From the NCBI GenBank assembly GCA_021323265.1, contig JAJTCO010000034.1, forward strand, positions 1 to 41,313: 41,313 nucleotides of DNA. Direction: 5' to 3'. The translations under genes and the position numbers were made by a program. The notes under the pieces were generated by a model that saw nothing but the letters and a program-made list of their open reading frames with translations, did not search any database and was not told where the DNA came from. Shown here piece after piece: positions 16,951 through 26,912 of this stretch. The first letter of the stretch is position 1; the number at the start of each line of letters is the position of its first letter. This stretch comes from Pseudoduganella sp. Lineage in GTDB: Bacteria > Pseudomonadota > Gammaproteobacteria > Burkholderiales > Burkholderiaceae_D.

Positions 16951-18684
16951 CTATTCGTTGGTGCAACCAAGTACTTCTTCCAGGCTGGTCAGGCCGTTCT
17001 TGACCTTGACCAGACCGGACTGGCGCAGCGACTTGACGCCTTCCGCTTCAGATTGTGCCGCGATTTGCATCGAGTTGCCGTGCGCCAGGATCAATGCTTC
17101 GATCGCGGGCGAGATCGGCATGATCTGGTAGATACCGACCCGGCCCTTGTAGCCGGATCCGTTACAGCGCTCACAGCCCACCGGGCCGTAAGGTTTCCAG
17201 GTGCCATCCAGTTCGTGTTCCTTGAAACCTGCCTTCAACAGCAGGTCGGACGAAATGTCGACCGGCTTCTTGCAGGTGCACAGGCGGCGCGCCAGGCGCT
17301 GCGCCGTGATCAGGATGACGGAGGAGGCGATGTTAAAGGGCGCCACGCCCATGTTCATGAGGCGGGTCAGGGTGGACGGCGCGTCGTTGGTGTGCAGGGT
17401 GGAGAACACCATGTGGCCGGTCTGCGCCGCCTTGATCGCGATGTCGGCCGTTTCCAGGTCGCGGATCTCGCCCACCATGATGATGTCCGGGTCCTGGCGC
17501 AGGAAGGCTTTCAGCGCCACCGGGAAGGTCAGGCCGGCCTTGTCGTTGACGTTGACCTGGTTCACGCCGGGCAGGTTGATCTCGGCCGGGTCTTCCGCGG
17601 TCGAGATGTTGATGCCGGGCTTGTTCAGGATGTTCAGGCAGGTGTACAGCGACACCGTCTTGCCGGAGCCGGTCGGGCCGGTCACCAGCACCATGCCGTA
17701 GGGGCGCTGGATCGCGTCCAGCAGCAATTCCTTCTGGTCCGGATCGTAGCCCAGCGAGTCGATGCCCATCTGGGCCTGGGTCGCGTCCAGGATACGCATC
17801 ACGGTCTTCTCGCCGAACAGGGTCGGCAGGGTCGACACGCGCAGGTCGATAGTCTTGGTGGGCGAGACGATCAGGCGCATGCGGCCGTCCTGCGGCACGC
17901 GCTTTTCCGAGATGTCCAGCTTGGACAGCACCTTGATGCGCGACACCAGCTTGTCCTTGATCGAGGTGGGCGGCTGGGCGTGCTCGACCAGCATGCCGTC
18001 GACCCGGAAGCGGATGCGGTAGAACTTCTCGAACGGTTCGAAATGCAAGTCGGACGCGCCCATGTTGACCGCATCCATCAGCATCTTGTTCAGGAAGCGC
18101 ACGATCGGCGCGTCTTCCACCTCGGTGGCGGCATCGGCCTGGGCCTGCGTTTGCGGCGCATCCTCTTCCTCGGCGAACTGGATGTCGCCCTCGTCGCCGG
18201 CCAGGTCGGCAATGCTTTGCTCGGAACTCTTGGTCAGGGTTTCCAGCAGCTTGAGCAGGGCATCGTGCGGCACGATGACCGGTTCCACCGTGGATTCGGC
18301 CTGGAACTTGATCTGGTCCAGCGCCTGGGTATTGGTGGGGTCGGACAGGGCGACCGACATCTTGTTGCCGCGCCGGGACAGCGGCACCACGCGCTGCGTC
18401 ACCATCAGGCGGATGTCGATGGCCTTGGGCGGCAGCACTTCCAGGTTGAGGGCGGCCAGGTCCAGCAGGGGATAGGCGAAGGTTTCCGAGCAAAATGCGG
18501 CCAGCTCGCGCGCATTGATGCTGCCGCTGCTGAGCAGGATGTCGATAAACTGCGACTTTTCAGCCAGGGCCTTCTTCTGCAGCGCGTCCGCCTGCGGCGG
18601 GGTCAGGCGCCCCGCTTGCATCAGGGCCCGGGCCAAACCCGGCATTGGGGTGCCGGTCGCCGGGTTGGGTTGGACTGCTGCCAT
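16951..18684 (-). CDS. pilB: Type IV pilus assembly ATPase PilB
   Basis: PilB is the hexameric cytoplasmic ATPase that powers pilus extension. The 577-residue product has an N-terminal MshEN/T2SSE-N domain (about 20-160), an acidic linker, and the secretion ATPase core with Walker A GPTGSGKT (336-343), Asp box, Walker B DIIMVGEIRD (400-409) and His box (STLHTND). Its zinc tetracysteine is CTC...CERCNGSGYKGR, which distinguishes PilB/GspE from the retraction motor PilT. It is first in the pilB-pilC-pilD order and lies next to a hairpin with a T-run on the opposite strand. Confidence 0.96.
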   Translation of the reverse strand: MAAVQPNPATGTPMPGLARALMQAGRLTPPQADALQKKALAEKSQFIDILLSSGSINARELAAFCSETFAYPLLDLAALNLEVLPPKAIDIRLMVTQRVVPLSRRGNKMSVALSDPTNTQALDQIKFQAESTVEPVIVPHDALLKLLETLTKSSEQSIADLAGDEGDIQFAEEEDAPQTQAQADAATEVEDAPIVRFLNKMLMDAVNMGASDLHFEPFEKFYRIRFRVDGMLVEHAQPPTSIKDKLVSRIKVLSKLDISEKRVPQDGRMRLIVSPTKTIDLRVSTLPTLFGEKTVMRILDATQAQMGIDSLGYDPDQKELLLDAIQRPYGMVLVTGPTGSGKTVSLYTCLNILNKPGINISTAEDPAEINLPGVNQVNVNDKAGLTFPVALKAFLRQDPDIIMVGEIRDLETADIAIKAAQTGHMVFSTLHTNDAPSTLTRLMNMGVAPFNIASSVILITAQRLARRLCTCKKPVDISSDLLLKAGFKEHELDGTWKPYGPVGCERCNGSGYKGRVGIYQIMPISPAIEALILAHGNSMQIAAQSEAEGVKSLRQSGLVKVKNGLTSLEEVLGCTNE

Positions 18685-18726
18685 AGGAGCGCACTATCAG
18701 TTTGATAAGATTGAGTGAGTCTCCGG

Positions 18727-18750
18727 ATGATGCCTGTAGGCATCATTTTT
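18727..18750 (+). terminator. Intrinsic-terminator-like hairpin in front of pilB, plus orientation
   Basis: An 8-bp perfect stem (ATGATGCC at 18727-18734, loop TGTA, GGCATCAT at 18739-18746) is followed by T at 18747-18750. The T-run is on the plus strand, although both flanking genes run on minus. It may stop transcription entering pilB antisense, or simply act as a hairpin after the stop of the 18768-20096 gene. Confidence 0.5.
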
Positions 18751-18767
18751 GTAAAGCGCCGCACCGT

Positions 18768-20096
18768 TCACTCTGCGTAGCGGGGCTCCGGGCGTCGTAA
18801 TTTCACTACTTTGATGGCCTGGTCCTGCGCTTGCACGACTTCCACGATGCAGGCGCCGACCCTGACCGAGATCGGGGCGTCGGGGATATCCTGCAAAACC
18901 TCCAGCAACATCCCGTTCAAAGTCTTTGGCCCATCCAGCGGGAAGTTTAAACCCAGACGCTTGTTGATGTCACGTAATGCCGTGCTGCCTTCCAGCAGGC
19001 ATTCGCCGTGCGCGTCCCAGCCGAAGGTGTCGGCCCGCGTCGCGCTCGGCGTCGAGGTGGTGAATTCGCCGATCATTTCCTCGATGATGTCGTCCAGCGT
19101 GACCAGGCCTTGCACCTCGCCGTATTCGTCCACCACGATGGCCAAACGTTCCTTGTTCTCCTGGAAGTTCTGCAGGGCGGCGAAGGCTGGCGTGTCGAGC
19201 GGGATGAAGAACGGTTCGGACAGCAGGGTGCGGAAATGCTCGACCGTCAGCTCGTCTTCCTCGTTGAGCAGGGCGACTGCCTTGCGCACGTGCAGGATGC
19301 CGATGATCCGGTTGATCTCGCCGTCGTACACCGGCAGCTTGTTGTGGAAGCAGGTGGTGAGCTGGGACTTGATCTCCTCCACCGGCAGCGCGAAGTCCAG
19401 CGCTTCGATCTGGGCGCGCGGCGTCATGATGTCGTCCACCGTGATGGCGTCCAGGTCGAACAGGTTGAGCAGGATGCTCTTGTGCTTTTGCGGGATGAAG
19501 CTGCCGTTTTCCAGCAGCACCGAGCGCAGTTCGTCGGCCGACAGCTGGCCTTCCTGGATCTGGCCGGTCGGCTTGATGCGGAACAGGCGCAGCAGGGTGT
19601 TGACGAACAGGTGCACGAACCACAGCAGGGGCTTGGAAACCGACAGCAGGGGGCGCAGCACGAACGAGGCCGGCAGCACGATCTGGTCGGCATACCGGGC
19701 GCCGACGATCTTCGGCGAAATCTCGGCCAGCACGATCAGGATGAATACCACGATGATGGTGGAGAGCAGGATCACATGCTCTTCCAGCCCGAACTGGGTG
19801 ATGGCGATGGCGGTGGCCAGGGCGATGGCCATGGCGTTGAGCAAGGTGTTGGCGACCAATACCAGCGACAGCAGTTGTTCGGTACGTTCCAGCAGCCACA
19901 AGGTGGCGATGGCGCGGCGGCTGCCGCGTTTTGCCTGGTGGCGCAACCGGAAGCGGTTGGACGCCATCAGGGCTGTTTCAGCCATGGCAAAGAAGGCCGA
20001 AGCGAGAATCAGGAAGGCGAGGGCGGCAAATTGCGCCCACAAGGGAACGGTATCCAAGGCGGTCGGGACGAGTCGGTAGAGCGGGGATTCTACCAT
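18768..20096 (-). CDS. DUF21/CBS/CorC-HlyC membrane protein (CNNM-type transporter family)
   Basis: This is a 442-residue inner-membrane protein. An N-terminal DUF21 (CNNM) domain with about four membrane segments (residues 18-190, containing SAFFAMAETALMASN and VLAEISPKIVGARYA) is followed by a CBS-domain pair (about 215-335, with VDDIMTPRAQIEAL and IVVDEYGEVQGLVTLDDIIEEMIGEF). A C-terminal CorC/HlyC domain follows (about 350-440, with TLNGMLLEVLQDIPD). Members are annotated as hemolysins, but related proteins act in Mg2+/Co2+ efflux or in magnesium homeostasis, so the haemolysin name should not be taken literally. It is monocistronic as far as can be seen. Confidence 0.9.
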   Translation of the reverse strand: MVESPLYRLVPTALDTVPLWAQFAALAFLILASAFFAMAETALMASNRFRLRHQAKRGSRRAIATLWLLERTEQLLSLVLVANTLLNAMAIALATAIAITQFGLEEHVILLSTIIVVFILIVLAEISPKIVGARYADQIVLPASFVLRPLLSVSKPLLWFVHLFVNTLLRLFRIKPTGQIQEGQLSADELRSVLLENGSFIPQKHKSILLNLFDLDAITVDDIMTPRAQIEALDFALPVEEIKSQLTTCFHNKLPVYDGEINRIIGILHVRKAVALLNEEDELTVEHFRTLLSEPFFIPLDTPAFAALQNFQENKERLAIVVDEYGEVQGLVTLDDIIEEMIGEFTTSTPSATRADTFGWDAHGECLLEGSTALRDINKRLGLNFPLDGPKTLNGMLLEVLQDIPDAPISVRVGACIVEVVQAQDQAIKVVKLRRPEPRYAE

Positions 20097-20177
20097 GCAG
20101 CCCCGGCCGGCCCGGCCCCGGCGCGGCAGCGCGGGGGCGCCAGCGCGCTGCGCGCAGCAGGCCTATAATGGCCGGCC

Positions 20178-21044
20178 ATGAGGGATGTGGATGTGATATT
20201 GGCGCCGATGCGCCTGGCAATCATGCCGCCTGCCGCCCTGGCGGGCGTGGTGCGCTATTTCCACGTCGAGTTCCACAGCCCGGGGGCGGTGCTGGTGCCG
20301 GCCACCCCCTGTCCCATGCTCACCTTCTTCATCCGCGGCGGCACGCGCTTCTGCCAGGCGGATGGCCGGCCGCGGTTGCTGGACCAGCCCTTTGTCACCG
20401 GCCCGTTGACACAGCACTTCCCCTCGGCGTGGGAGCCCGGCACCACGTTCATCAGCGCGGTGATCGAGGCGACCCGGTTCGCGCGCCTGTTCGACGTTCC
20501 GCTTGGCGAACTGCGCGATGCCGTGGTGCCACTGGCCGACGCCGCGCCCGACTGGCGCGGGACGACAGCGCTCAACGAGCACCTGCGCGCCGGCGGCGGC
20601 GCCGCGCAATGGGTGGATGCCATGAGCGCCTGGCTGCTGCGGCGCCTGGCCGCGCGCGAGCGCGGCCAGCAGCTGTTCGCGCTGCCGCCGCAACTGCTGG
20701 CGCTGCCCGCGGCGGAGATAGCCACCCGTTTCGGCATCAGCGTGCGCCAGCTGGAGCGGCGCGTCATGGCCAGCTACGGCCAGAGCCTGCGCGACGGCCG
20801 GCGCATGATGCGCTACATCCGCGCCCTGTCGAGCATGCTGGTCACGCCGCCGCGGCATGGCGCCCTGACCCGCGTGGCGGTCGACAGCGGCTACCATGAC
20901 CAAGCCCATATGGTGCGCGACTTCGTGCAGTACACCGGCCTGGCCCCCAAGGCCCTGCTGGAAGCGGCGGGCGATGCCGGCGGCGCGCTGCGCCTGCTGC
21001 GCTACGACGACGCCTCGCGCGCCGTGGTCACGCGCCTGGACTGA
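20178..21044 (+). CDS. AraC-family transcriptional regulator
   Basis: This is a 288-residue regulator with an unassigned N-terminal sensing domain (about 1-160; includes HSPGAVLVPATPCPMLTFFIRGGTRF) and a C-terminal AraC-type double helix-turn-helix (about 175-275). In the DNA-binding part, EIATRFGISVRQLERRVMASYGQSL is the first HTH and VAVDSGYHDQAHMVRDFVQYTGLAPKALL the second, matching the family signature. The ligand is unknown. It stands alone on plus between the CorC-type gene and the orphan nuoB, 81 nt ahead of the latter in the same direction, so it may control that gene; this is inference only. Confidence 0.9.
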   Translation: MRDVDVILAPMRLAIMPPAALAGVVRYFHVEFHSPGAVLVPATPCPMLTFFIRGGTRFCQADGRPRLLDQPFVTGPLTQHFPSAWEPGTTFISAVIEATRFARLFDVPLGELRDAVVPLADAAPDWRGTTALNEHLRAGGGAAQWVDAMSAWLLRRLAARERGQQLFALPPQLLALPAAEIATRFGISVRQLERRVMASYGQSLRDGRRMMRYIRALSSMLVTPPRHGALTRVAVDSGYHDQAHMVRDFVQYTGLAPKALLEAAGDAGGALRLLRYDDASRAVVTRLD

Positions 21045-21125
21045 GCGCCCCGCGCGTGTCGCTTCCATACAATACTTTCCCCGTGCGCCCCGCTAAGCTG
21101 GCCAGGCTAAAACAAGGGGAAAGAC

Positions 21126-21614
21126 ATGGACATGGAAGCTACGCTGGAGCGCGACGGATACGTGCTCACTTCGCTGGACGGCCTGATGGAAACCGTGCGT
21201 ACCAACAGCCTGTGGTACCTGAGCTTCGGCCTGGCCTGCTGTGCGGTGGAAATGATGGAAGCGGCCTCGGCGCGCTATGACATGGACCGCTTCGGCATGT
21301 GCCCGCGGCCCTCGCCGCGCCAGGCCGACCTGATGATCGTGGCGGGCACCCTGACCAACAAGATGGCGCGCGCCATGCGCAAGGTGTACGACCAGATGGC
21401 CGAGCCGCGCTACGTGGTGTCGATGGGCTCCTGCGCCAATGGCGGCGGCTATTACCACTACTCCTATTCGGTGGTGCGCGGCTGCGACCGCATCATCCCG
21501 GTGGACGTGTACGTGCCGGGCTGCCCGCCCACGCCGGAGGCGCTGTTGTACGGCCTGATGCAGCTGCAGCAGAAGGCCCGGCGCGGCGAGCGCGCCGTCA
21601 TGCTGCGCGACTAG
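21126..21614 (+). CDS. Stand-alone NuoB-like subunit (complex I 20-kDa paralogue)
   Basis: This is a 162-residue homologue of NADH:quinone oxidoreductase subunit NuoB, which holds iron-sulfur cluster N2. All four cluster ligands are visible: C38-C39 ([11 protein letters not shown]), C103 ([24 protein letters not shown]) and C133 ([11 protein letters not shown]). The [18 protein letters not shown] block is also conserved. However, no other nuo gene is nearby; the gene sits between an AraC regulator and purine genes. The N-terminus ([25 protein letters not shown]) and an extra Cys at 59 differ from the usual NuoB. It has an AAGGGGA ribosome site. It is therefore best read as a duplicated or replaced nuoB, with a full nuo operon expected elsewhere. 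Its end overlaps uraH by 4 nt. Confidence 0.9.
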   Translation: MDMEATLERDGYVLTSLDGLMETVRTNSLWYLSFGLACCAVEMMEAASARYDMDRFGMCPRPSPRQADLMIVAGTLTNKMARAMRKVYDQMAEPRYVVSMGSCANGGGYYHYSYSVVRGCDRIIPVDVYVPGCPPTPEALLYGLMQLQQKARRGERAVMLRD

Positions 21615-21964
21615 CTGCCGCGGTAGGTCGAATACGACCAGGGCGACACCACCAGCGGCACGTGGTAGTTCTGGCCCGGGTCGGCGATGCCGAAGGCGAT
21701 GGTGACCTGGTCGATGAAGCGCGGCTCCGGCAGCGCCACGCCCTGCGCCGCGAAGTAGTCGCCGGCGCCGAACACCAGTTCATAGCGGCCCGGCCGCATG
21801 GCGTCGCCCTCCAGCAGCGGCGCGCTGCAGCGGCCATCGGTGTTGGTCATGTCCTCCTTCAGCAGCGTGCGACCGCTGCCGGCCAGCGCGTACAGCGCCA
21901 CGCGCACGCCGGCGCCCGGCTTGCCATGGGCGGTATCGAGGACGTGGGTCGAGAGTTTTCCCAT
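21611..21964 (-). CDS. uraH: 5-hydroxyisourate hydrolase (transthyretin-like)
   Basis: This enzyme hydrolyses 5-hydroxyisourate, the unstable urate oxidation product, to OHCU in the urate-to-allantoin route. The 117-residue product shows the expected N-terminal [17 protein letters not shown] with its catalytic His, the central GRCSAPLL Arg region, and the C-terminal [17 protein letters not shown] ending in the signature YRGS that separates these enzymes from vertebrate transthyretin. No signal peptide is seen, so it is cytoplasmic. It is divergent from puuE across a 92-bp gap with an inverted repeat. Urate oxidase and OHCU decarboxylase, its usual partners, are not in the window. Confidence 0.95.
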   Translation of the reverse strand: MGKLSTHVLDTAHGKPGAGVRVALYALAGSGRTLLKEDMTNTDGRCSAPLLEGDAMRPGRYELVFGAGDYFAAQGVALPEPRFIDQVTIAFGIADPGQNYHVPLVVSPWSYSTYRGS

Positions 21965-21996
21965 ATGCGTTCCTTATTTCTTGTATCCGGCAGATC

Positions 21997-22024
21997 ATAT
22001 ACTGGTGCGATGACGCCAATATAT
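21997..22024. promoter_or_regulatory. Inverted repeat in the uraH/puuE divergent promoter
   Basis: ATATACTGG at 21997-22005 faces CCAATATAT at 22016-22024, a 9-bp inverted repeat with one mismatch and a 10-bp spacer, centred in the intergenic region between two divergent purine genes. Placement and symmetry fit a binding site for a dimeric repressor controlling both directions; the regulator is not identified. Confidence 0.45.
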
Positions 22025-22056
22025 TATTGCGCATATACCTTTCATCCCAGGCGACC

Positions 22057-23007
22057 ATGAGCAACTATCCGCGCGACCTCATCGGCTACGGCCGCACTCC
22101 ACCCCACCCGCACTGGCCCGGCCAGGCCCGCGTGGCCCTGCAATTCGTCCTGAACTACGAGGAGGGCGGCGAGAATTGCGTGCTGCACGGCGATCCGGCC
22201 TCGGAAACCTTCCTCTCCGAGATCATCGGCGCGGCCGCCTTCCCGGCACGCCACATGAGCATGGAATCGATCTACGAGTACGGTTCGCGCGCCGGCCTGT
22301 GGCGCGTGCTGCGCCTGTTCGAGGAGCGCAAGCTGCCGCTGACCGTGTTTGGCGTGTCGATGGCGCTGCAGCGCCACCCGGAAGCGGTGGCCGCCTTCCA
22401 GGAGTTGGGCCACGAGATTGCCTGCCACGGCCTGCGCTGGATCAGCTACCAGAACATGGACGAAGCCACCGAGCGCGCCCACCTGCAGGAGGCGGTGCAG
22501 ATCATCCGCGACCTGACCGGCAGCGCGCCGCTGGGCTGGTACACGGGCCGCGATTCGCCCAACACGCGCCGCCTGGTGGTCGAGCATGGCGGCTTCCGCT
22601 ACGACGCCGACTATTACGGCGACGACTTGCCGTTCTGGCAGGAAGTGGCGCACACGGGCGCGGACGGCCAGCCGGCCGTGACGCCGCAGCTGATCGTGCC
22701 CTACACGCTCGACACCAACGATATGCGCTTTGCCGCCATGCAAGGCTTCAACAGCGGCACCCAATTCTTCGATTACCTGAAGGACGCATTCGACGTACTC
22801 TATAAGGAAGGGGACCCGGACGGCCAGAACGCGCCGAAGATGCTGTCGATCGGCCTGCATTGCCGCCTGGTGGGCCGGCCGGCGCGCGCTGCCGCCCTGG
22901 CGCGCTTCCTTGACTATGTGCAAAGCCATGACAAGGTGTGGATCACGCGCCGCATCGACATTGCCGAGCATTGGCACCGGCACCATCCGTATATGCGAAA
23001 CGTCTGA
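22057..23007 (+). CDS. puuE: PuuE-type allantoinase (polysaccharide deacetylase fold)
   Basis: PuuE opens the allantoin ring to allantoate and belongs to the NodB/carbohydrate-esterase-4 fold rather than the classical amidohydrolase allantoinases. The 316-residue product begins with the characteristic YPRDLIGYGRTPPHPHWPGQARVALQFVLNYEEGGENCVLHGDPASE and continues with ESIYEYGSRAGLWRVLRLF. It also has the GHEIACHGLRW metal-site strand and GWYTGRDSPNTRRLVVEHGGF. The ATG at 22057 gives this standard N-terminus. The enzyme is cytoplasmic. It is followed 79 nt later by xdhA in the same direction, within a purine catabolic run. Alternative CE4 substrates are unlikely given the NYEEGGE block and context. 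Confidence 0.93.
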   Translation: MSNYPRDLIGYGRTPPHPHWPGQARVALQFVLNYEEGGENCVLHGDPASETFLSEIIGAAAFPARHMSMESIYEYGSRAGLWRVLRLFEERKLPLTVFGVSMALQRHPEAVAAFQELGHEIACHGLRWISYQNMDEATERAHLQEAVQIIRDLTGSAPLGWYTGRDSPNTRRLVVEHGGFRYDADYYGDDLPFWQEVAHTGADGQPAVTPQLIVPYTLDTNDMRFAAMQGFNSGTQFFDYLKDAFDVLYKEGDPDGQNAPKMLSIGLHCRLVGRPARAAALARFLDYVQSHDKVWITRRIDIAEHWHRHHPYMRNV

Positions 23008-23052
23008 TATTCAAAATAAGCGTTTTCTTATATGGAGAAGCTGCGGAAATGT

Positions 23053-23073
23053 TAGTCTTGCAAGCTAGGACTA
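23053..23073. promoter_or_regulatory. Inverted repeat ahead of xdhA
   Basis: TAGTC at 23053-23057 and GACTA at 23069-23073 form a short inverted repeat around a central CTTGCAAG palindrome, 14 nt upstream of the xdhA start. It could be an operator or just part of the leader. No clear -35/-10 pair was found in the 79-bp gap, so xdhA may simply be read through from puuE. Confidence 0.3.
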
Positions 23074-23086
23074 TTGCGAGGCCAAG

Positions 23087-24553
<1,467 letters not shown>

Positions 24554-24565
24554 AAGGAGGCAGCA

Positions 24566-26911
24566 ATGAACCATCCCGTCACTCCTGAACTGAAGGCTGC
24601 CGCCTGGACCGGCGTGGGCGTCGCCCGTGCGCATGAATCGGCCGAGCTGCACGTATTGGGCCAGGCCACCTACACCGACGACATCCGCGAGCTGCAGGGC
24701 ACCCTGCACGCGTCGCTGGGCTTGTCGTCCAAGGCGCATGCGCGCATCACTTCGCTGGACCTGGACGCCGTGCGCGCCGCGCCGGGCGTGGTAGCGGTGT
24801 ACACGGTGGCCGACATCCCGGGCACCAACGACTGCGGCCCCATCATCCACGACGATCCGATCCTGGCCGACGGCCTGGTGCAGTACGTCGGCCAGCCGAT
24901 TTTCATCGTGGTGGCCGATTCGCACAGCAATGCTCGGCGCGCGGCCAAGCGCGGCGTGGTCGGCTACGAGGAACTGCCGGCCATCCTGACGCCGCAGCAG
25001 GCCAAGGCGGCCGACTCCTACGTGCTGCCGCCCATGAAGCTGCTGCGCGGCGACGCGCAGGCAGCCTTCGAGCGGGCGCCGCACAAGGTGCAGGGCCAGC
25101 TGTACGTGGGCGGCCAGGAGCAGTTCTACCTGGAGGGCCAGATCGCCTACGCCATCCCGAAGGAAGGCAGGACCATGCTGGTGCAATGCTCGACCCAGCA
25201 CCCGAGCGAGATGCAGCACGTGGTGGCGCATGCGCTGGGCCTGCATTCGCACAACGTGACGGTGGAGTGCCGCCGCATGGGCGGCGGCTTCGGCGGCAAG
25301 GAATCGCAGTCGGCCCTGTGGGCGGCGGCGGCGGCCATCGCGGCCGCGCGCACCGGCAAGCCGGTCAAGTTGCGCGCCGACCGCGACGACGACATGATGG
25401 TGACGGGCAAGCGCCACTGCTTCTACTACGAGTACGAAGTGGGCTACGACGACAACGGCCGCATCGTGGCCGCCAAGGTGGACATGACGTCGCGCGCCGG
25501 CTACTCGGCCGACCTGTCGGGGCCTGTCGCCACGCGCGCGGTCTGCCACTTCGACAACACCTACTACCTGTCCGACGTGGAAATCCACGCCGGCTGCGGC
25601 AAGACCAATACCCAGTCCAATACCGCGTTCCGCGGCTTCGGCGGGCCGCAGGGCGCCATTGCCATCGAGTACGTCATCGACGAGATCGCGCGCAACCTGG
25701 GACGCGATCCGCTGGATATCCGCCGCCTGAATTTCTACGGCAAGACCGAGCGCAACGAAACGCCGTATGGCCAGGTGATCGTGGACAACGTGATCCATGA
25801 GCTGGTGGCGGAGCTCGAGCGCAGCAGCGAGTACCGCGCGCGGCGCACCGCGGTGGCGGCCTACAACGCTGCCAGCCCGGTGCTCAAGCGCGGCCTGGCG
25901 CTGACGCCGGTCAAGTTCGGTATCGCCTTCAACGTCACCCACCTGAACCAGGCGGGCGCCCTGGTGCATGTATACGTCGACGGTTCGGTCCTGGTCAACC
26001 ACGGCGGAACGGAGATGGGGCAGGGCATCAACACCAAGGTGATGCAGGTGGTGGCGCATGAGCTGGGCCTGGACCTGGCGCGCGTGCGCATCACCGCCAC
26101 CGATACCAGCAAGGTGGCCAACACCTCGGCCACCGCCGCCTCCACCGGCGCGGACCTGAACGGCAAGGCGGCGCAGGATGCGGCGCACCAGATCCGCCAG
26201 CGCCTGGCGGCGTTCGCGGCGCAGACGCTGGGCGGCCAGGCGAGCGACGTGGCGTTCTTCGGCAACCAGGTGCACGTGAACGGCCAGAGCGTGCCGTTCG
26301 AATCCCTGGTGCAGAAGGCCTACCTGGCGCGCGTGCAGCTGTGGTCGGACGGCTTCTATGCCACGCCGCACCTGCACTGGGACCCGAAGACCATGCACGG
26401 CCATCCGTTCTCCTACTACGCCTACGGCGCCGCGGTGTCGGAAGTGGTGGTGGACACCCTGACCGGCGAATGGAAACTGCTGCGTGCCGATGCGCTGTAC
26501 GACGCCGGACAGTCCCTGAACCCGGCCATCGACATCGGCCAGGTGGAAGGGGCGTTCATCCAGGGCATGGGCTGGCTGACCACCGAGCAGCTGTGGTGGA
26601 ACCCGGCGGGCAAGCTGATGACGCACGCCCCCTCGACCTACAAGATCCCGGCCATCTCGGATTGCCCGGCCGACTTCCGCGTCAAGCTGTTCGAGAACCG
26701 CAACGTGGAGGACTCCATCCACCGCTCGAAAGCAGTGGGCGAGCCGCCGCTGCTGTTGCCGTTCTCGGTGTTCTTCGCCATTCGCGACGCCGTGTCCGCC
26801 GTGCGCGAGCATCGCGTGAACCCGCCGCTCAACGCGCCGGCCACCAGCGAAGAGATCCTGCGCGCCATCGCGGCAGTCGAAGCGGCGTGCGCGCCGCTGG
26901 CGGCGGGCTGA
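24566..26911 (+). CDS. xdhB: Xanthine dehydrogenase large subunit XdhB (molybdopterin)
   Basis: This is the molybdenum-cofactor subunit where purine hydroxylation occurs. The 781-residue product is of standard length. Visible are GGGFGGKESQ (239-248) at the cofactor, E190 in QEQFYLEGQ, the substrate-positioning arginine R356 in NTAFRGFGGPQG and the catalytic base glutamate E726 in KAVGEPPLLLPF, which are the residues needed for activity on hypoxanthine/xanthine. An AAAGGAGG ribosome site precedes the ATG. The stop is immediately followed by xdhC (1-nt gap), as usual for xdhABC operons. Confidence 0.96.
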   Translation: MNHPVTPELKAAAWTGVGVARAHESAELHVLGQATYTDDIRELQGTLHASLGLSSKAHARITSLDLDAVRAAPGVVAVYTVADIPGTNDCGPIIHDDPILADGLVQYVGQPIFIVVADSHSNARRAAKRGVVGYEELPAILTPQQAKAADSYVLPPMKLLRGDAQAAFERAPHKVQGQLYVGGQEQFYLEGQIAYAIPKEGRTMLVQCSTQHPSEMQHVVAHALGLHSHNVTVECRRMGGGFGGKESQSALWAAAAAIAAARTGKPVKLRADRDDDMMVTGKRHCFYYEYEVGYDDNGRIVAAKVDMTSRAGYSADLSGPVATRAVCHFDNTYYLSDVEIHAGCGKTNTQSNTAFRGFGGPQGAIAIEYVIDEIARNLGRDPLDIRRLNFYGKTERNETPYGQVIVDNVIHELVAELERSSEYRARRTAVAAYNAASPVLKRGLALTPVKFGIAFNVTHLNQAGALVHVYVDGSVLVNHGGTEMGQGINTKVMQVVAHELGLDLARVRITATDTSKVANTSATAASTGADLNGKAAQDAAHQIRQRLAAFAAQTLGGQASDVAFFGNQVHVNGQSVPFESLVQKAYLARVQLWSDGFYATPHLHWDPKTMHGHPFSYYAYGAAVSEVVVDTLTGEWKLLRADALYDAGQSLNPAIDIGQVEGAFIQGMGWLTTEQLWWNPAGKLMTHAPSTYKIPAISDCPADFRVKLFENRNVEDSIHRSKAVGEPPLLLPFSVFFAIRDAVSAVREHRVNPPLNAPATSEEILRAIAAVEAACAPLAAG

Positions 26912-26912
26912 C

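Noticed and set aside
18768..20096. Haemolysin
   Set aside because: The name is historical for DUF21/CBS/CorC proteins; the domains point to an ion-related membrane protein.
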